From positions 186,001 through 250,000 of the forward strand of contig NZ_NRCW01000001.1 of assembly GCF_003130075.1 (NCBI RefSeq): a stretch of 64,000 bases of DNA, read 5' to 3'. The translations under genes and the position numbers were made by a program. The notes under the pieces were generated by a model. That model ran no database searches and was not told the origin of the DNA. It saw nothing but the letters and a program-made list of their open reading frames with translations. Shown piece after piece: positions 26,877 through 36,665 of this stretch. The stretch comes from Aggregatibacter segnis (GTDB lineage Bacteria; Pseudomonadota; Gammaproteobacteria; Enterobacterales; Pasteurellaceae). The first letter of the stretch is position 1, and each line of letters starts with the position of its first letter.

Positions 26877-27491
26877 ATGATTGGTCATCTCACCGGTATT
26901 TTAATGGAAAAACAGCCGCCGGAAATTTTGTTGGATGTGCAGGGGGTCGGCTATGAATTGTTGTTGCCGATGACAAGTTTTTATCATCTTCCGGAAGTTG
27001 GCAAACAAACTAGCTTATTTACCCATTTGGTCGTGCGTGAAGATGCTCATTTACTCTTTGGATTTGCACAAAAAACAGACCGCACTTTATTTCGTGAATT
27101 GATTAAAACCAATGGCGTAGGTCCTAAATTGGCGTTGGCAATTTTATCTGCTATGTCGGTGGATGAGTTTGCTTATGCCATTGAACGTGAAGAGCTGTCA
27201 AAATTAGTGAAGATTCCCGGTGTTGGTAAAAAAACCGCAGAAAGACTCTTAGTTGAACTCAAAGGCAAATTTAAAGGCGCAAAAAATAACGACTTCTTTA
27301 TGCAAGCGGATCATTTGCCAAGTTTTAGCATGGAAACCGTCTCAATCGCTGAGCCTTCTAATGAGGCTGTTGCCGCATTGATCGCCTTGGGTTATAAGCC
27401 ACTTGATGCGGAGAAAATGGTGAAAAAAGTCTCTAAACCGGCGCTTTCCAGTGAACAGTTAATTCGTGAAGCTTTAAAAGCCGCGTTGTAA
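26877..27491 (+). CDS. ruvA: Holliday junction branch migration protein RuvA
   Basis: RuvA binds four-way junctions and loads the RuvB motor. The 204-residue protein has the N-terminal OB domain ([28 protein letters not shown]), two helix-hairpin-helix motifs ([13 protein letters not shown] and [16 protein letters not shown]) and the C-terminal domain ([20 protein letters not shown]) that contacts RuvB. ruvB follows 15 bases later. Confidence 0.97.
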   Translation: MIGHLTGILMEKQPPEILLDVQGVGYELLLPMTSFYHLPEVGKQTSLFTHLVVREDAHLLFGFAQKTDRTLFRELIKTNGVGPKLALAILSAMSVDEFAYAIEREELSKLVKIPGVGKKTAERLLVELKGKFKGAKNNDFFMQADHLPSFSMETVSIAEPSNEAVAALIALGYKPLDAEKMVKKVSKPALSSEQLIREALKAAL

Positions 27492-27506
27492 TTTGAGATA
27501 GACAAG

Positions 27507-28520
27507 ATGATTGAAGCAGACAGAATTATCAGTGCTACGGCAAAATTAGACGAAGATGTTATTGATCGTGCCATTCGTCCAAAATTGCTGGCGGATTATG
27601 TGGGACAACCACAAGTTTGTGAACAAATGGAAATTTTCATTAAAGCGGCACAATTACGTCAGGATGCGTTAGATCATTTGTTGATTTTTGGCCCGCCAGG
27701 ATTAGGAAAAACCACACTGGCTAATATTGTCGCCAACGAGATGGGGGTAAATATTCGCACGACGTCCGGTCCGGTTTTGGAAAAGGCGGGTGATTTAGCC
27801 GCAATGCTGACAAATCTTGAACCTCATGATGTGTTGTTTATTGATGAAATTCATCGCCTTTCACCGGCCATTGAAGAAGTATTGTATCCGGCAATGGAAG
27901 ATTATCAGTTGGATATCATGATTGGTGAAGGCCCGGCTGCCCGTTCCATTAAATTGGATTTACCGCCTTTTACGCTTATCGGTGCTACAACTCGAGCCGG
28001 TTCTTTAACCTCGCCATTGCGGGATCGTTTTGGGATTGTGCAACGCTTGGAATTTTATTCCGTGCTGGATTTAACGTCCATTGTGTCAAGAAGTGCGGTC
28101 TGTTTGCAGCTTAAAATTGATGATTCGGCAGCCTATGAGATTGCTCGCCGTTCTCGCGGAACGCCGCGGATTGCGAATCGCTTATTACGTCGAGTACGAG
28201 ATTATGCTGATGTGCGTAATAACGGCGTGATTACCGAAGCCATTGCGAAAGCGGCGCTGTCTATGTTGGATATTGACGATGCCGGTTTTGATTATTTGGA
28301 CAGGAAGTTGCTGACGGCTGTTTTAGAGCGTTTTGATGGTGGTCCGGTGGGATTAGACAATTTAGCGGCAGCCATTGGCGAGGAACGGGATACCATTGAA
28401 GATGTGTTGGAGCCTTATTTAATTCAGCAGGGATTCTTACAACGAACACCGCGAGGAAGAATAGCAACCTCAACAACTTATCGCCATTTTGGCATTGAAA
28501 AACTTTCCCGAGAAGACTAA
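27507..28520 (+). CDS. ruvB: Holliday junction branch migration helicase RuvB
   Basis: RuvB is an AAA+ ATPase hexamer that drives branch migration. The 337-residue protein has Walker [10 protein letters not shown] (62-70), Walker B in LFIDEIHRL (about 111), sensor [10 protein letters not shown], and the arginine-finger region PLRDRFGI. The winged-helix end has [12 protein letters not shown] terminator follows at 28527. With ruvC and ruvA it supplies the complete RuvABC resolvasome. Confidence 0.98.
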   Translation: MIEADRIISATAKLDEDVIDRAIRPKLLADYVGQPQVCEQMEIFIKAAQLRQDALDHLLIFGPPGLGKTTLANIVANEMGVNIRTTSGPVLEKAGDLAAMLTNLEPHDVLFIDEIHRLSPAIEEVLYPAMEDYQLDIMIGEGPAARSIKLDLPPFTLIGATTRAGSLTSPLRDRFGIVQRLEFYSVLDLTSIVSRSAVCLQLKIDDSAAYEIARRSRGTPRIANRLLRRVRDYADVRNNGVITEAIAKAALSMLDIDDAGFDYLDRKLLTAVLERFDGGPVGLDNLAAAIGEERDTIEDVLEPYLIQQGFLQRTPRGRIATSTTYRHFGIEKLSRED

Positions 28521-28526
28521 AAAATA

Positions 28527-28562
28527 AAAGGCTTATTGATTTTCAATAAGCCTTTTATTTTT
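28527..28562. terminator. Bidirectional terminator after ruvB
   Basis: AAAAGGCTTATTGA and TCAATAAGCCTTTT form a stem of about 13 bp with a short loop and T-rich flank, between ruvB and a convergent gene. Confidence 0.9.
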
Positions 28563-28571
28563 ATCTTGTGA

Positions 28572-28895
28572 TTATTGTTGCTGTTGTTTCATGCTGTTGA
28601 GTTTCGCTAATGCCACATCGCAACTTTTGATCTGTGTCGCCAATTCCATTTCAAGAATTTGCTGTTTGCTTTGATTGAGTTTGCTGCGAATCTTGTTTAC
28701 TTGAGTATGTGTGCCGGGTTGTTTTTCTGCTTCAGCAATCAGGTTTTCAGTTTCATTGAATAAATCCTTGCATTGCTGTGGCATTTCTGATGATTTCTTT
28801 GCGCTATTTTCAGCGGCATTTACTACATTTGAAAAACTCATCACGGTGGTAACCATGCAAAGTGCGGTCAAAATTCGTGTTGTTTTTGTTGCCAT
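28572..28895 (-). CDS. Small exported protein, DUF5339-like
   Basis: The 107-residue precursor has a cleavable signal peptide (about 1-27, ending VVNA) and a helical mature part. Two cysteines (QQCKDLF and KSCDVAL) could form a disulfide. The pattern of a short helical protein with LIAEAEKQPGTHTQVNKIRSKL recalls DUF5339 proteins of Pasteurellaceae; no function is known for these. The start MATKTTRIL is preferred over an upstream in-frame ATG by signal-peptide fit. A USS overlaps the signal-peptide codons. Confidence 0.7.
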   Translation of the reverse strand: MATKTTRILTALCMVTTVMSFSNVVNAAENSAKKSSEMPQQCKDLFNETENLIAEAEKQPGTHTQVNKIRSKLNQSKQQILEMELATQIKSCDVALAKLNSMKQQQQ

Positions 28896-29054
28896 TTGAA
28901 ATACCCTTGAACCATTCAAGTAAAAAGTAATATGAATAAACTGGCAGGGAAACTATCAAAATGTTGGTTAAAAGTCCAGAATTTCTTTCTAAATTTGTGA
29001 TCTGGCGAATTTTGATTTGATAAATGTTGCAACTTTGTTTAGAAAACATATAAT

Positions 29055-29068
29055 TTGACGCAGATCAA
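29055..29068. promoter_or_regulatory. FNR-type site upstream of the cyd operon
   Basis: TTGACGCAGATCAA matches the FNR consensus TTGAT-N4-ATCAA at nine of ten defined positions. It lies about 270 bases upstream of cydA. It also lies about 160 bases upstream of the divergent small exported protein, so the target is not certain. Confidence 0.55.
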
Positions 29069-29250
29069 TTTTGCTTGAAATGCTTATTTTTAGTTATTGT
29101 TGATTTAGTTCGAAAAATGTGAGCTAGGCAACATTTCTACTATTCTTTATCCCTATGTTTAGTAGTAGAATATGCCACTCATTTGGGTTATCTGTGTAAT
29201 AATCGACTTAAACAACTGCAACTAGCGGTCATTATAAAGATAATCTTACA

Positions 29251-29322
29251 TGAAAAATTCAAAAGATATTTTGAGTTTGTGGGGTGATTACGAAGTAATC
29301 ATAGAATTTAAAAACTTGTAGC
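29251..29322 (+). other. cydA leader: 23-codon reading frame with internal hairpin
   Basis: A short frame (MKNSKDILSLWGDYEVIIEFKNL) ends 17 bases before cydA. It contains TGATTAC-gaa-GTAATCA (29285-29301), a perfect seven-pair hairpin. No Shine-Dalgarno sequence precedes it, so translation is doubtful. The whole 444-base gap also holds the FNR-like site and an eight-pair inverted repeat TTCTACTA/TAGTAGAA at 29135-29170. Confidence 0.3.
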
Positions 29323-29339
29323 TTTTACAAGGAGCCGAG

Positions 29340-30905
29340 ATGTTAGACGTTGTTGAACTCTCAAGATTACAGTTTGCTTTAACCGCGCTGTATCACTTCA
29401 TTTTTGTACCGCTGACACTTGGATTGTCTTTCGTGCTTGTCATCATGGAAACAATCTATGTCGCAACGGGTAAAGAAGTATATAAAGATATGACAAAATT
29501 TTGGGGTAAGTTATTTGGTATTAACTTTGCCCTAGGCGTAACGACCGGTATCATTATGGAATTCCAATTTGGTACAAACTGGTCTTACTATTCTCACTAT
29601 GTGGGTGATATTTTTGGTGCGCCATTGGCGATCGAAGCATTACTTGCATTTTTCTTAGAATCCACCTTTGTTGGTCTATTTTTCTTCGGTTGGGATCGCT
29701 TAACGAAGGGAAAACACTTATTAGCAACCTATTGTGTGGCGTTCGGTTCAAATCTTTCTGCCATGTGGATTTTGGTTGCAAACGGTTGGATGCAATCTCC
29801 TGCAGGTTCTGAATTTAATTTTGAAACCGTGCGTATGGAAATGACGAGCTTCTTGGATTTATGGTTAAATCCGGTAGCACAAAGTAAATTCTTACACACG
29901 TTAACGGCAGGTTATTCAACTGGTGCAATGTTTGTATTAGGAATCAGTGCATTCTATTTATTAAAAGGTCGTGATATTGGTTTCGCTAAACGTTCATTCT
30001 CTGTGGCGGCAACTTTTGGTTTTATCGCTGCATCAGCGGTATTAATTATGGGTGATGAATCAGGTTACGACATCGGTAAAGCACAACCTGTGAAATTAGC
30101 TGCAATGGAAGCTGAGTTTGAAACTCATCCTGCACCGGCGCCATTCCATCCAGTTGCGATTCCAAATACTGCAGAAATGAAAAATGATTTTGCGGTTGAA
30201 ATCCCATATTTAGGTGGTTTAATTGCAACGCGTTCTTTAGACACTGAAATTGTTGGTTTGAAAGAGATTCAAGAGAAAAATGAAGGTCGTGTTCGTAACG
30301 GTATGGTTGCTTACGATTTATTCACACAATTAAAAGCAGAGAAAAAATCAGCAGGTCACGTAAATCCAGAAACTAAAGCAAAATTTGATGAAGTAAAAGG
30401 CGATTTAGGTTTTGGTTTATTATTAAAACGTTACACAGATAAAGTTGTTGATGCAACAGATGAACAAATTAAACAAGCGGCTCGTGATACTATTCCAAAC
30501 GTAGGTCCTAACTTCTGGGCATTCCGTGGTATGTTAGCGGCAGGTGGCTTAATTATTTTATTGACCTTCGGTGCATTTGTTCAGAATTTACGTAATAAAG
30601 TCACTTCTTCTCGCTTATTACTTAAAGCATTGCTTTGGGGTATCCCATTGCCAATCTTAGCGATTGAATTTGGTTGGTTCTTAGCTGAATTTGGTCGTCA
30701 ACCATGGGCGATTTATGAAGTATTACCGGTGGGTGTGTCTGCCTCTAACTTGAGTGTAGGTGACTTATGGTTCTCTATCGGTTTAATTTGTGTACTTTAC
30801 TTCTTCTTCATCATTGCGGAAATGTATTTGATGTTTAAATATGCACGTTTAGGTCCAAGTGCATTGAAAACCGGCAAATACTATTTTGAGCAATCATCTA
30901 AATAA
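29340..30905 (+). CDS. cydA: Cytochrome bd ubiquinol oxidase subunit I
   Basis: CydA oxidises quinol and reduces oxygen with high affinity, carrying haems b558, b595 and d in the inner membrane. In the 521-residue protein H19 (LYHFIF) is a haem ligand, the b558 histidine lies in FLHTLTAGY near 185, and the matching methionine is in the segment after 380. The length indicates the long Q-loop type of E. coli. An AAGGAG site lies eight bases before the ATG. It heads cydABX-ybgE. Low-oxygen control by ArcA and FNR is expected; arcA is at 3.1 kb. Confidence 0.98.
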   Translation: MLDVVELSRLQFALTALYHFIFVPLTLGLSFVLVIMETIYVATGKEVYKDMTKFWGKLFGINFALGVTTGIIMEFQFGTNWSYYSHYVGDIFGAPLAIEALLAFFLESTFVGLFFFGWDRLTKGKHLLATYCVAFGSNLSAMWILVANGWMQSPAGSEFNFETVRMEMTSFLDLWLNPVAQSKFLHTLTAGYSTGAMFVLGISAFYLLKGRDIGFAKRSFSVAATFGFIAASAVLIMGDESGYDIGKAQPVKLAAMEAEFETHPAPAPFHPVAIPNTAEMKNDFAVEIPYLGGLIATRSLDTEIVGLKEIQEKNEGRVRNGMVAYDLFTQLKAEKKSAGHVNPETKAKFDEVKGDLGFGLLLKRYTDKVVDATDEQIKQAARDTIPNVGPNFWAFRGMLAAGGLIILLTFGAFVQNLRNKVTSSRLLLKALLWGIPLPILAIEFGWFLAEFGRQPWAIYEVLPVGVSASNLSVGDLWFSIGLICVLYFFFIIAEMYLMFKYARLGPSALKTGKYYFEQSSK

Positions 30906-30919
30906 GCAGGAGATGGATT

Positions 30920-32059
30920 ATGCTTGATTATGAAATTCTACGTATTATTTGGTGGGTGCTAGTTGTTGTATTGCTTATCGGTTTCTCTGTAACAGATGGA
31001 TTCGATATGGGCGTGACCGCACTTTTACCCGTAGCAGGTAAGAAAGAAGTAGAAAGACGTATTATGATTAACTCTATTGCTCCACACTGGGATGGTAACC
31101 AAGTTTGGTTATTAACTGCTGGTGGTGCAATCTTCGCGGCATGGCCGATTGTTTATTCTGTAGCGTTTTCAGGCTTCTATATTGCCTTATTCCTTGTGTT
31201 AGCTGCGTTATTCTTCCGTCCAATTGGTTTTGAATATCGTGCGAAAATTGATAACCCAACATGGCGTGCTGTGTGGGATTGGGGCTTGTTTGCGGGTGGT
31301 TTTGTACCTGCATTAGTATTCGGTGTAGCATTTGGTAATTTATTACAAGGTGTACCATTTGAATTAAATGAGCTTTCACAAGTGACTTACACGGGTTCTT
31401 TCTTTGAATTATTAAACCCATTCGCATTACTTTGCGGTGTATTGAGCCTTGCGATGTTAGTAACGCATGGTGCAAACTGGTTACAAATGAAAACGACATC
31501 AGTACTGCGTGAGCGCGCAAGAGCGATTACTCAGGTTGGCGCATTAGTAACATTGATTACCTTTGTTCTTGCGGGCGTGTGGCTTTCTTTCAAAGAAGGT
31601 TATGTTGTTACTAGCGTGTTAGATCACTTTGCGCCATCTTCACCTGCAGTAGGTAAAGAGGTGGCTGTTGAAGTTGGTGCATGGTTTAAGAACTTCAATG
31701 AGACTCCTGCTTTGTGGGCATTCCCAGCATTGGCTGTTGTGGGGGCATTATTGAATGTGATTGCATCTAAAGCAAATCGTTGTGGTTTTGCCTTCTTCTT
31801 CTCTGTATTAACAATGGCTGGTGTGATTATTACTGCGGCAGTATCAATGTTCCCATTTGTAATGCCTTCAAGTACTCACCCTGCACAAAGCTTGTTAATG
31901 TGGGATGCGACTTCAAGTGAATTAACATTAACCTTAATGTTCTACCTTGCATTAGTATTCGTCAGCATCTCATTGCTTTACACTATTTGGTCATACTACA
32001 AAATGTTTGGTCGTTTGGATGAAAGCTTTGTTGAAGAGAACAAAAACTCATTATACTAG
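30920..32059 (+). CDS. cydB: Cytochrome bd ubiquinol oxidase subunit II
   Basis: This 379-residue polytopic partner of CydA starts MLDYEILRIIWWVLVVVLLIGFSVTDGFDMGV, the family signature with the proton-path acidic residues. It continues with WDGNQVWLLTAGGAIFAAWP and ends in cytosolic VEENKNSLY. It starts 14 bases after cydA with a GCAGGAG site. A USS is read in frame at about 31015 (GVTALLPVAG). Confidence 0.98.
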   Translation: MLDYEILRIIWWVLVVVLLIGFSVTDGFDMGVTALLPVAGKKEVERRIMINSIAPHWDGNQVWLLTAGGAIFAAWPIVYSVAFSGFYIALFLVLAALFFRPIGFEYRAKIDNPTWRAVWDWGLFAGGFVPALVFGVAFGNLLQGVPFELNELSQVTYTGSFFELLNPFALLCGVLSLAMLVTHGANWLQMKTTSVLRERARAITQVGALVTLITFVLAGVWLSFKEGYVVTSVLDHFAPSSPAVGKEVAVEVGAWFKNFNETPALWAFPALAVVGALLNVIASKANRCGFAFFFSVLTMAGVIITAAVSMFPFVMPSSTHPAQSLLMWDATSSELTLTLMFYLALVFVSISLLYTIWSYYKMFGRLDESFVEENKNSLY

Positions 32060-32069
32060 GGAGAATAAT

Positions 32070-32168
32070 ATGTTATATGCAATTTGGGTCGTAGGCGTTT
32101 TATTCGCTGTAGGCGTGAGTGCAAAGATTACAATGAACAAAGAACGTTCAGGTAAATTTGACGAGTAA
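32070..32168 (+). CDS. cydX: Cytochrome bd small subunit CydX
   Basis: This 32-residue single-helix protein has MLYAIWVVGVLFAVGVSAK followed by a charged tail. It sits ten bases after cydB with GGGAGAA before the ATG. Sequence, size and position match CydX, which stabilises the haem b595/d site in E. coli. It is too short for routine gene calling. Confidence 0.92.
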   Translation: MLYAIWVVGVLFAVGVSAKITMNKERSGKFDE

Positions 32169-32172
32169 TTGA

Positions 32173-32460
32173 ATGATTAATTCATTGTATCAATTAGTAA
32201 ATAAGGGTTCATTACGAACCCTTTCATTTATTTTAGCGCTGACTTTAACAGCGTTTTTCTTTTTTAACATTAACCAATTTTCAACGCAATTAAGAGCGGT
32301 TGAATTTTATTATGTTTTTATTTTGATCTGGAGCGTTGGGATTTTATGGATTCATGGTTTGGGCTTTGAGATCAGAGCAACGCTATGGCGTCTGATTTTC
32401 ATGCCATGGATTGGTTATCTCGCAGCAGTCATAAGTTTGTTGCATAATCTATTAACTTAA
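32173..32460 (+). CDS. ybgE: cyd operon protein YbgE
   Basis: This 95-residue membrane protein has three helices (about 17-33, 43-60 and 74-92) and a conserved WRLIFMPWIGYLAA segment. It starts four bases after cydX. YbgE is found in cyd operons of gammaproteobacteria, but its role is undefined. The first methionine is 12 bases after the cydX ATG region and the two genes are surely co-transcribed. Confidence 0.88.
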   Translation: MINSLYQLVNKGSLRTLSFILALTLTAFFFFNINQFSTQLRAVEFYYVFILIWSVGILWIHGLGFEIRATLWRLIFMPWIGYLAAVISLLHNLLT

Positions 32461-32480
32461 AATCAACGAGTTAATTTTTT
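32451..32480 (+). terminator. Probable terminator of the cyd operon
   Basis: ATTAACT (32451-32457) and AGTTAAT (32469-32475) pair across 11 bases and are followed by TTTTT. The stem overlaps the ybgE stop codon and is AT-rich, so it is moderate in strength. Confidence 0.5.
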
Positions 32481-32499
32481 AAGAAGTGCAATTTCAAGC

Positions 32500-32528
32500 T
32501 TGCTAATCATTTTGCAGCGCTCTAAAAT
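32500..32528 (+). promoter_or_regulatory. Predicted promoter of the ybgC-tol-pal operon
   Basis: TTGCTA (32500-32505) and TAAAAT (32523-32528) are 17 bases apart, ending 45 bases before the ybgC start. Confidence 0.55.
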
Positions 32529-32573
32529 AACCGACCTCCTGCTTTCTAAATTTCATTAAATGGGGAAGAAAAG

Positions 32574-32978
32574 TTGGAACAGAACGTTTTTCATTATTCT
32601 GCTCGTGTTTATTACGAAGATACAGATGCAGGTGGTGTGGTTTATCATGCACGCTATTTACATTTTTTTGAGCGGGCAAGGACAGAATATTTAAGAACAT
32701 TTAATTTTTCCCAAAAAGAATTGTTAGCAGAAAATAAAGGAGCTTTTGTCGTTAAATCAATGAATATTGATTACTGTTTCCCGGCAAAATTAGATGACTT
32801 GCTACATGTAGAAACGCTTGTCACAGAAATAAAAGGCGCGTCAATTATTTTCTCTCAAATTATTAAACGGAATGAATTAACGTTATGTCGGGCTACTGTA
32901 AAGGTAGCCTATGTTGATCTTGGTAAAATGAAACCGGTGGCAATTCCATCGCAAATCAAGGCAACACTAGTCAATTAA
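32574..32978 (+). CDS. ybgC: Acyl-CoA thioesterase YbgC
   Basis: This 134-residue hot-dog-fold thioesterase of the Tol-Pal cluster has the [26 protein letters not shown] motif (about 13-38) containing the catalytic aspartate. The start is TTG, with GGGGAAG five bases upstream. In E. coli and H. influenzae YbgC hydrolyses short-chain acyl-CoA or acyl-ACP and associates with phospholipid enzymes. It begins the operon ybgC-tolQRAB-pal. Confidence 0.94.
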   Translation: MEQNVFHYSARVYYEDTDAGGVVYHARYLHFFERARTEYLRTFNFSQKELLAENKGAFVVKSMNIDYCFPAKLDDLLHVETLVTEIKGASIIFSQIIKRNELTLCRATVKVAYVDLGKMKPVAIPSQIKATLVN

Positions 32979-33007
32979 CTATTAGTGAGTTGTTTTCGGA
33001 GTATCCA

Positions 33008-33697
33008 ATGACCTCAGAATTAAACTTTTTAGATCTCTTTTTAAAAGCCAGTATTGTGGTTCAATTAGTAATTCTCATTTTAGTGAGTTTTTCTATTATT
33101 TCTTGGGCGATTATTATTCAACGTAGCCGAGTATTAACGAAGGCATTAAAAGAATCTATGGCATTTGAAGACCGTTTTTGGTCTGGTGAAGATTTAAATA
33201 AATTATATGAAGGGTTATCTAATCGTCGTGATGGTTTAACCGGTAGCGAACAGATTTTTTATGTTGGTTTTAAAGAGTTTACTCGTTTAAAACAAGCAAA
33301 CCCAGATGCACCGGAAGCGATCATTAAAGGTAGTACCCGTGCCATGAATTTATCTATGAACCGCGAAATTGAAGATATTGAAACTCGTGTTCCGTTCTTG
33401 GCAACTGTAGCATCCATTAGTCCATATATTGGTCTTTTTGGTACAGTTTGGGGAATCATGCATGCTTTCATGTCCTTGAGTGGAGCAAAACAAGCTACAT
33501 TACAAATGGTTGCGCCGGGGATTGCGGAAGCGCTAATTGCGACAGCAATCGGCTTATTTGCGGCAATTCCGGCAGTAATGGCTTATAACCGTTTAAGTTT
33601 ACGCGTGAATAAACTTGAACAAAATTATGGTAATTTTATTGATGAATTTACGACAATCTTGCATCGCCAGGTTTTCGGTAAAAATCACCATAGTTAA
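33008..33697 (+). CDS. tolQ: Tol-Pal system protein TolQ
   Basis: TolQ is the inner-membrane proton channel subunit of the Tol-Pal motor, which drives outer-membrane constriction during division. The 229-residue protein has three helices: one near the N-terminus (about 15-37), and two in the second half ([22 protein letters not shown] and [24 protein letters not shown]). The ATG with GGAG six bases upstream is preferred over an in-frame TTG 18 bases before. tolR follows after 84 bases that contain a USS hairpin. Confidence 0.97.
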   Translation: MTSELNFLDLFLKASIVVQLVILILVSFSIISWAIIIQRSRVLTKALKESMAFEDRFWSGEDLNKLYEGLSNRRDGLTGSEQIFYVGFKEFTRLKQANPDAPEAIIKGSTRAMNLSMNREIEDIETRVPFLATVASISPYIGLFGTVWGIMHAFMSLSGAKQATLQMVAPGIAEALIATAIGLFAAIPAVMAYNRLSLRVNKLEQNYGNFIDEFTTILHRQVFGKNHHS

Positions 33698-33713
33698 TTA
33701 ATCATATTTTCAG

Positions 33714-33737
33714 CCGCACTTATGTTAAAAGTGCGGT
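33714..33737. repeat. Inverted USS pair between tolQ and tolR
   Basis: CCGCACTT (33714-33721) and AAGTGCGG (33729-33736) form an eight-pair hairpin inside the operon. The first copy is a degenerate USS. No T-run follows directly, so it is likely a weak attenuator or simply an uptake signal. Confidence 0.7.
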
Positions 33738-33781
33738 CACTATTTTAGATGTTTTTTCGATTATAAGTTTAGAAGGTTGAT

Positions 33782-34204
33782 ATGTCTTATCGTCGTCAGC
33801 GCCGCGATATCAAATCTGAAATCAATATTGTTCCGTTTTTGGACGTGCTTTTAGTATTGGTTTTGATTTTTATGGCTACTGCGCCAATCATTAGCCAGAG
33901 CGTAGAGGTTGAATTGCCGGATGCCGTGCAAAGCCAAAACGTGTCTGCAGAAGACAGAACGCCGGTTATTTTAGAAGTTTCCGGTGTTGGTCAATATGCG
34001 ATTTCAATTGGAGGAAATCGTACGGAAAATTTAACTGAAGATATGGTTACCCAGTTATCTAAACAAGAGTTTGATAAAGATAACAATACAATGTTCTTAG
34101 TTGGTGGCGCGAAAGACGTACCTTATGAAGAAGTGATTAAAGCACTTAATTTGCTTCATCTCGCCGGAATTAAGTCAGTTGGGTTAATGACAAATCCAAT
34201 TTAA
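33782..34204 (+). CDS. tolR: Tol-Pal system protein TolR
   Basis: TolR is a single-helix partner of TolQ. The N-terminal helix EINIVPFLDVLLVLVLIFMATAP (about 14-36) holds the aspartate needed for proton coupling. A periplasmic ExbD-like domain follows, ending AGIKSVGLMTNP. The protein is 140 residues. It precedes tolA by 17 bases. Confidence 0.97.
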   Translation: MSYRRQRRDIKSEINIVPFLDVLLVLVLIFMATAPIISQSVEVELPDAVQSQNVSAEDRTPVILEVSGVGQYAISIGGNRTENLTEDMVTQLSKQEFDKDNNTMFLVGGAKDVPYEEVIKALNLLHLAGIKSVGLMTNPI

Positions 34205-34221
34205 TGAGATAGGTAACCATT

Positions 34222-35337
34222 GTGCAGAAAAAGCGACAAAAAGGTGATGTTGATGCAGTTGTGATTTCGGTCATAATGCACTTGATTTTGTTTGGTTTGC
34301 TTATCCTCAGTTCTTTGTACCACAATATTGACATTATGGGTGGTGGTGAAGGCGATGATGGCGAAGTGATTGGTGCTGTGATGGTGGATACAGGTTCTGC
34401 GGCTCAGGAGTGGGGGCGAATTCAGCAGCAGAAAAAAGGTCAAGCTGACAAACAAAAGAAACAAGAATTAGAAGATAAAAAGCAAGAAGAACAGCAACGT
34501 CAACAAGAACTAGAAAAGAAAAAAGAGCAAGAAAAACAAAAACAACTTGCTGAGCAAAAGAAACAGCAAGAGGAAAAAGCCCGTTTAGAGGCATTAGAGA
34601 AACAAAAAGAAGCAGAAGAAGCAAAAGCCAAACAAGCCGCAGAAGCCGCTAAATTGAAAGCTGATGCGGAAGCTAAGCGCTTAGCCGCTGCAGCTAAACA
34701 AGCGGAAGAAGAGGCGAAAGCAAAAGCCGCAGCAGTAGAAAAAGCAAAACAAGAAGCTAAAGCGAAAGCAGAGGCTGAAGCGAAGGCAAAAGCGGATGCC
34801 GAAGCTAAAGCAAAAGCTGAAGCGGAGGCTAAAGCCAAGGCTAAGGCAGAAGCAGATGCTAAAGCGAAAGCCGAGGCGAAAGCGAAAGCTGATGCCAAGG
34901 CAAAAGCAGACGCAGCGAAGCGTAAGGCTGATCAAAATGCATTAGATGATTTCTTTAATGGCGGTGATCTTGGTGGCGGAAGTGCAATCAAAGGTGGAAA
35001 TGCGAATAAGCAAGGTAGTCAAGGTGCTGGAGCATCAATGGGGGCTGGTGATGGCGGTAAAACAGGTTCTGCATATGCGGGCGTTGTTTACTCTTCGATA
35101 AAACCTTATTTCCGTGGAGATACACGCTTTATAGGTAAAGTTTGCGATATTAAGATGGAAATTGCCAGTGATGGAACTATTTTATCGTATGAGAAAAAAT
35201 CCGGGCCTAATGATTTGTGTGCAGCTGCATTAAATGCGATTGAGCAAGCTAAAAAAATGCGTAGAGCACCTACTCCGGAAGAGTATGAAATGTTTAAGAG
35301 CTTTACTCTTGGGTTTGACCCAAGAAAAGTGCGGTAA
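34222..35337 (+). CDS. tolA: Tol-Pal system protein TolA
   Basis: TolA links the inner-membrane motor to Pal and TolB. The 371-residue protein starts with GTG, has one membrane helix (about 12-32), and a very long Lys/Ala/Glu-rich helical domain (about 70-240) full of AKAEAEAKAK-like repeats. The C-terminal domain is at about 285-371 with SSIKPYFRGDTRFIGKVCDIKM. The final codons AAA-GTG-CGG-TAA are formed by a USS, so the uptake signal supplies the last base pairs and the stop. Confidence 0.96.
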   Translation: MQKKRQKGDVDAVVISVIMHLILFGLLILSSLYHNIDIMGGGEGDDGEVIGAVMVDTGSAAQEWGRIQQQKKGQADKQKKQELEDKKQEEQQRQQELEKKKEQEKQKQLAEQKKQQEEKARLEALEKQKEAEEAKAKQAAEAAKLKADAEAKRLAAAAKQAEEEAKAKAAAVEKAKQEAKAKAEAEAKAKADAEAKAKAEAEAKAKAKAEADAKAKAEAKAKADAKAKADAAKRKADQNALDDFFNGGDLGGGSAIKGGNANKQGSQGAGASMGAGDGGKTGSAYAGVVYSSIKPYFRGDTRFIGKVCDIKMEIASDGTILSYEKKSGPNDLCAAALNAIEQAKKMRRAPTPEEYEMFKSFTLGFDPRKVR

Positions 35338-35353
35338 TTTTTCACCGCACTTT
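35326..35353. repeat. Inverted USS pair overlapping the tolA stop codon
   Basis: AAAGTGCGGT (35326-35335) and ACCGCACTTT (35344-35353) are perfect complements with an eight-base loop. The last T of the first copy is the first base of the tolA TAA. The hairpin lies 17 bases before tolB and can attenuate downstream expression. Confidence 0.85.
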
Positions 35354-35370
35354 GAACAATAGGAGAAAAA

Positions 35371-36651
35371 ATGAAAAGAGTTATTCGAGTATTTAGCTTA
35401 TTTATTATGCTATTAGGATTGACTTCACTAGCTCGTGCAGAGGTTCGCATCGTTATTGATGAGGTTATGGATTCTGCGCGACCTATTGCTGTTGTTCCGT
35501 TTAAGTGGAATGGTCCAGGCAGTGCGCCGGCAGATATTGCAGATATCATTGCATCAGACTTACGTAATAGTGGAAAATTTAATCCACTTTCTGTCAGTAA
35601 AATGCCTCAGCTGCCGACTACAGCTGCAGAAGTTAACCCTAGTGCATGGTCTGCATTGGGTATTGAGGCAGTAATTGTTGGACAAGTAACTCCATCTAAT
35701 GGTGGTTTTGATATTGCTTACCAATTAGTTGATACCATGGGAAGTGCAGGTTCGATTTTGTCTCAAAACCAATATACGGTGACTCAAAAATGGGTTCGTT
35801 ACGGGGCGCATACTGTGAGTGATGAAACCTTTGAAAAACTAACAGGGATTCGTGGCGCATTTCGGACTCGTATTGCTTATGTCGTGCAAAAAAATGGCGG
35901 ATCACAACCTTATGAGGTCCGCGTAGCCGACTATGATGGTTTTAACCAATTTATTATTAATAAGAGCTCTCAGCCTTTTATGTCTCCGGCATGGTCTCCG
36001 GATGGCAAAAAATTAGCGTATGTTTCTTTTGAAAATAAAAAAGCGCAAATTATTCTGCAAGATCTTGGTTCAATGGCACGTAAAGTGATAGCTTCATTCC
36101 CAGGACACAACGGAGCTCCGGCCTTCTCGCCAGATGGCTCAAGATTAGCATTTGCCTCTTCAAAAGACGGCGTATTGAATATTTATGTAACAAATTTGGG
36201 TAGTGGACAGGTTTCTCAGTTAACCAGTGGCTCAGGTAATAACACCGAACCTTCTTGGTCGCCTGATGGGCAGTCAATCGTGTTCACATCCGATAGAGGC
36301 GGCTCTCCGCAAGTTTATCGCATGAGTGCATCCGGTGGTGGAGTATCTCTTGTTGGTGGACGTGGTAGTGGTCAAATCAGCTCAGATGGTAGTACGTTAG
36401 TAATGATCGATGGAAGTAATAACATTGTGAAACAAGATTTGGTTTCAGGTGGTTCTGAGGTACTAAGTTCAACTTTCTTAGATGAAAGTCCGAGTATTTC
36501 ACCAAATGGTATTATGATTATTTATAGCTCTACCCAAGGCTTGGGAAAGGTGCTACAATTAGTGTCCACAGACGGACGCTTTAAGGCACGTTTACCAGGG
36601 AATGATGGACAAGTTAAATTTCCAGCTTGGTCACCATACTTAACTAAATAA
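35371..36651 (+). CDS. tolB: Tol-Pal system protein TolB
   Basis: TolB is a periplasmic six-bladed beta-propeller that competes with peptidoglycan for Pal. The 426-residue precursor has a signal peptide (about 1-23, ending ARA), an N-terminal alpha/beta domain (to about 170) and repeated SPDG-type propeller blades ([36 protein letters not shown]). A GGAG site precedes the ATG. Confidence 0.97.
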   Translation: MKRVIRVFSLFIMLLGLTSLARAEVRIVIDEVMDSARPIAVVPFKWNGPGSAPADIADIIASDLRNSGKFNPLSVSKMPQLPTTAAEVNPSAWSALGIEAVIVGQVTPSNGGFDIAYQLVDTMGSAGSILSQNQYTVTQKWVRYGAHTVSDETFEKLTGIRGAFRTRIAYVVQKNGGSQPYEVRVADYDGFNQFIINKSSQPFMSPAWSPDGKKLAYVSFENKKAQIILQDLGSMARKVIASFPGHNGAPAFSPDGSRLAFASSKDGVLNIYVTNLGSGQVSQLTSGSGNNTEPSWSPDGQSIVFTSDRGGSPQVYRMSASGGGVSLVGGRGSGQISSDGSTLVMIDGSNNIVKQDLVSGGSEVLSSTFLDESPSISPNGIMIIYSSTQGLGKVLQLVSTDGRFKARLPGNDGQVKFPAWSPYLTK

Positions 36652-36665
36652 ACAAGGAGAAATCA

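Noticed and set aside
34500-34935. Alanine- or phenylalanine-rich frames opposite tolA, and repeat-like sequence
   Set aside because: They mirror the Lys/Ala/Glu repeats of the TolA helical domain. The repeats are protein-coding and not a CRISPR or tandem array.
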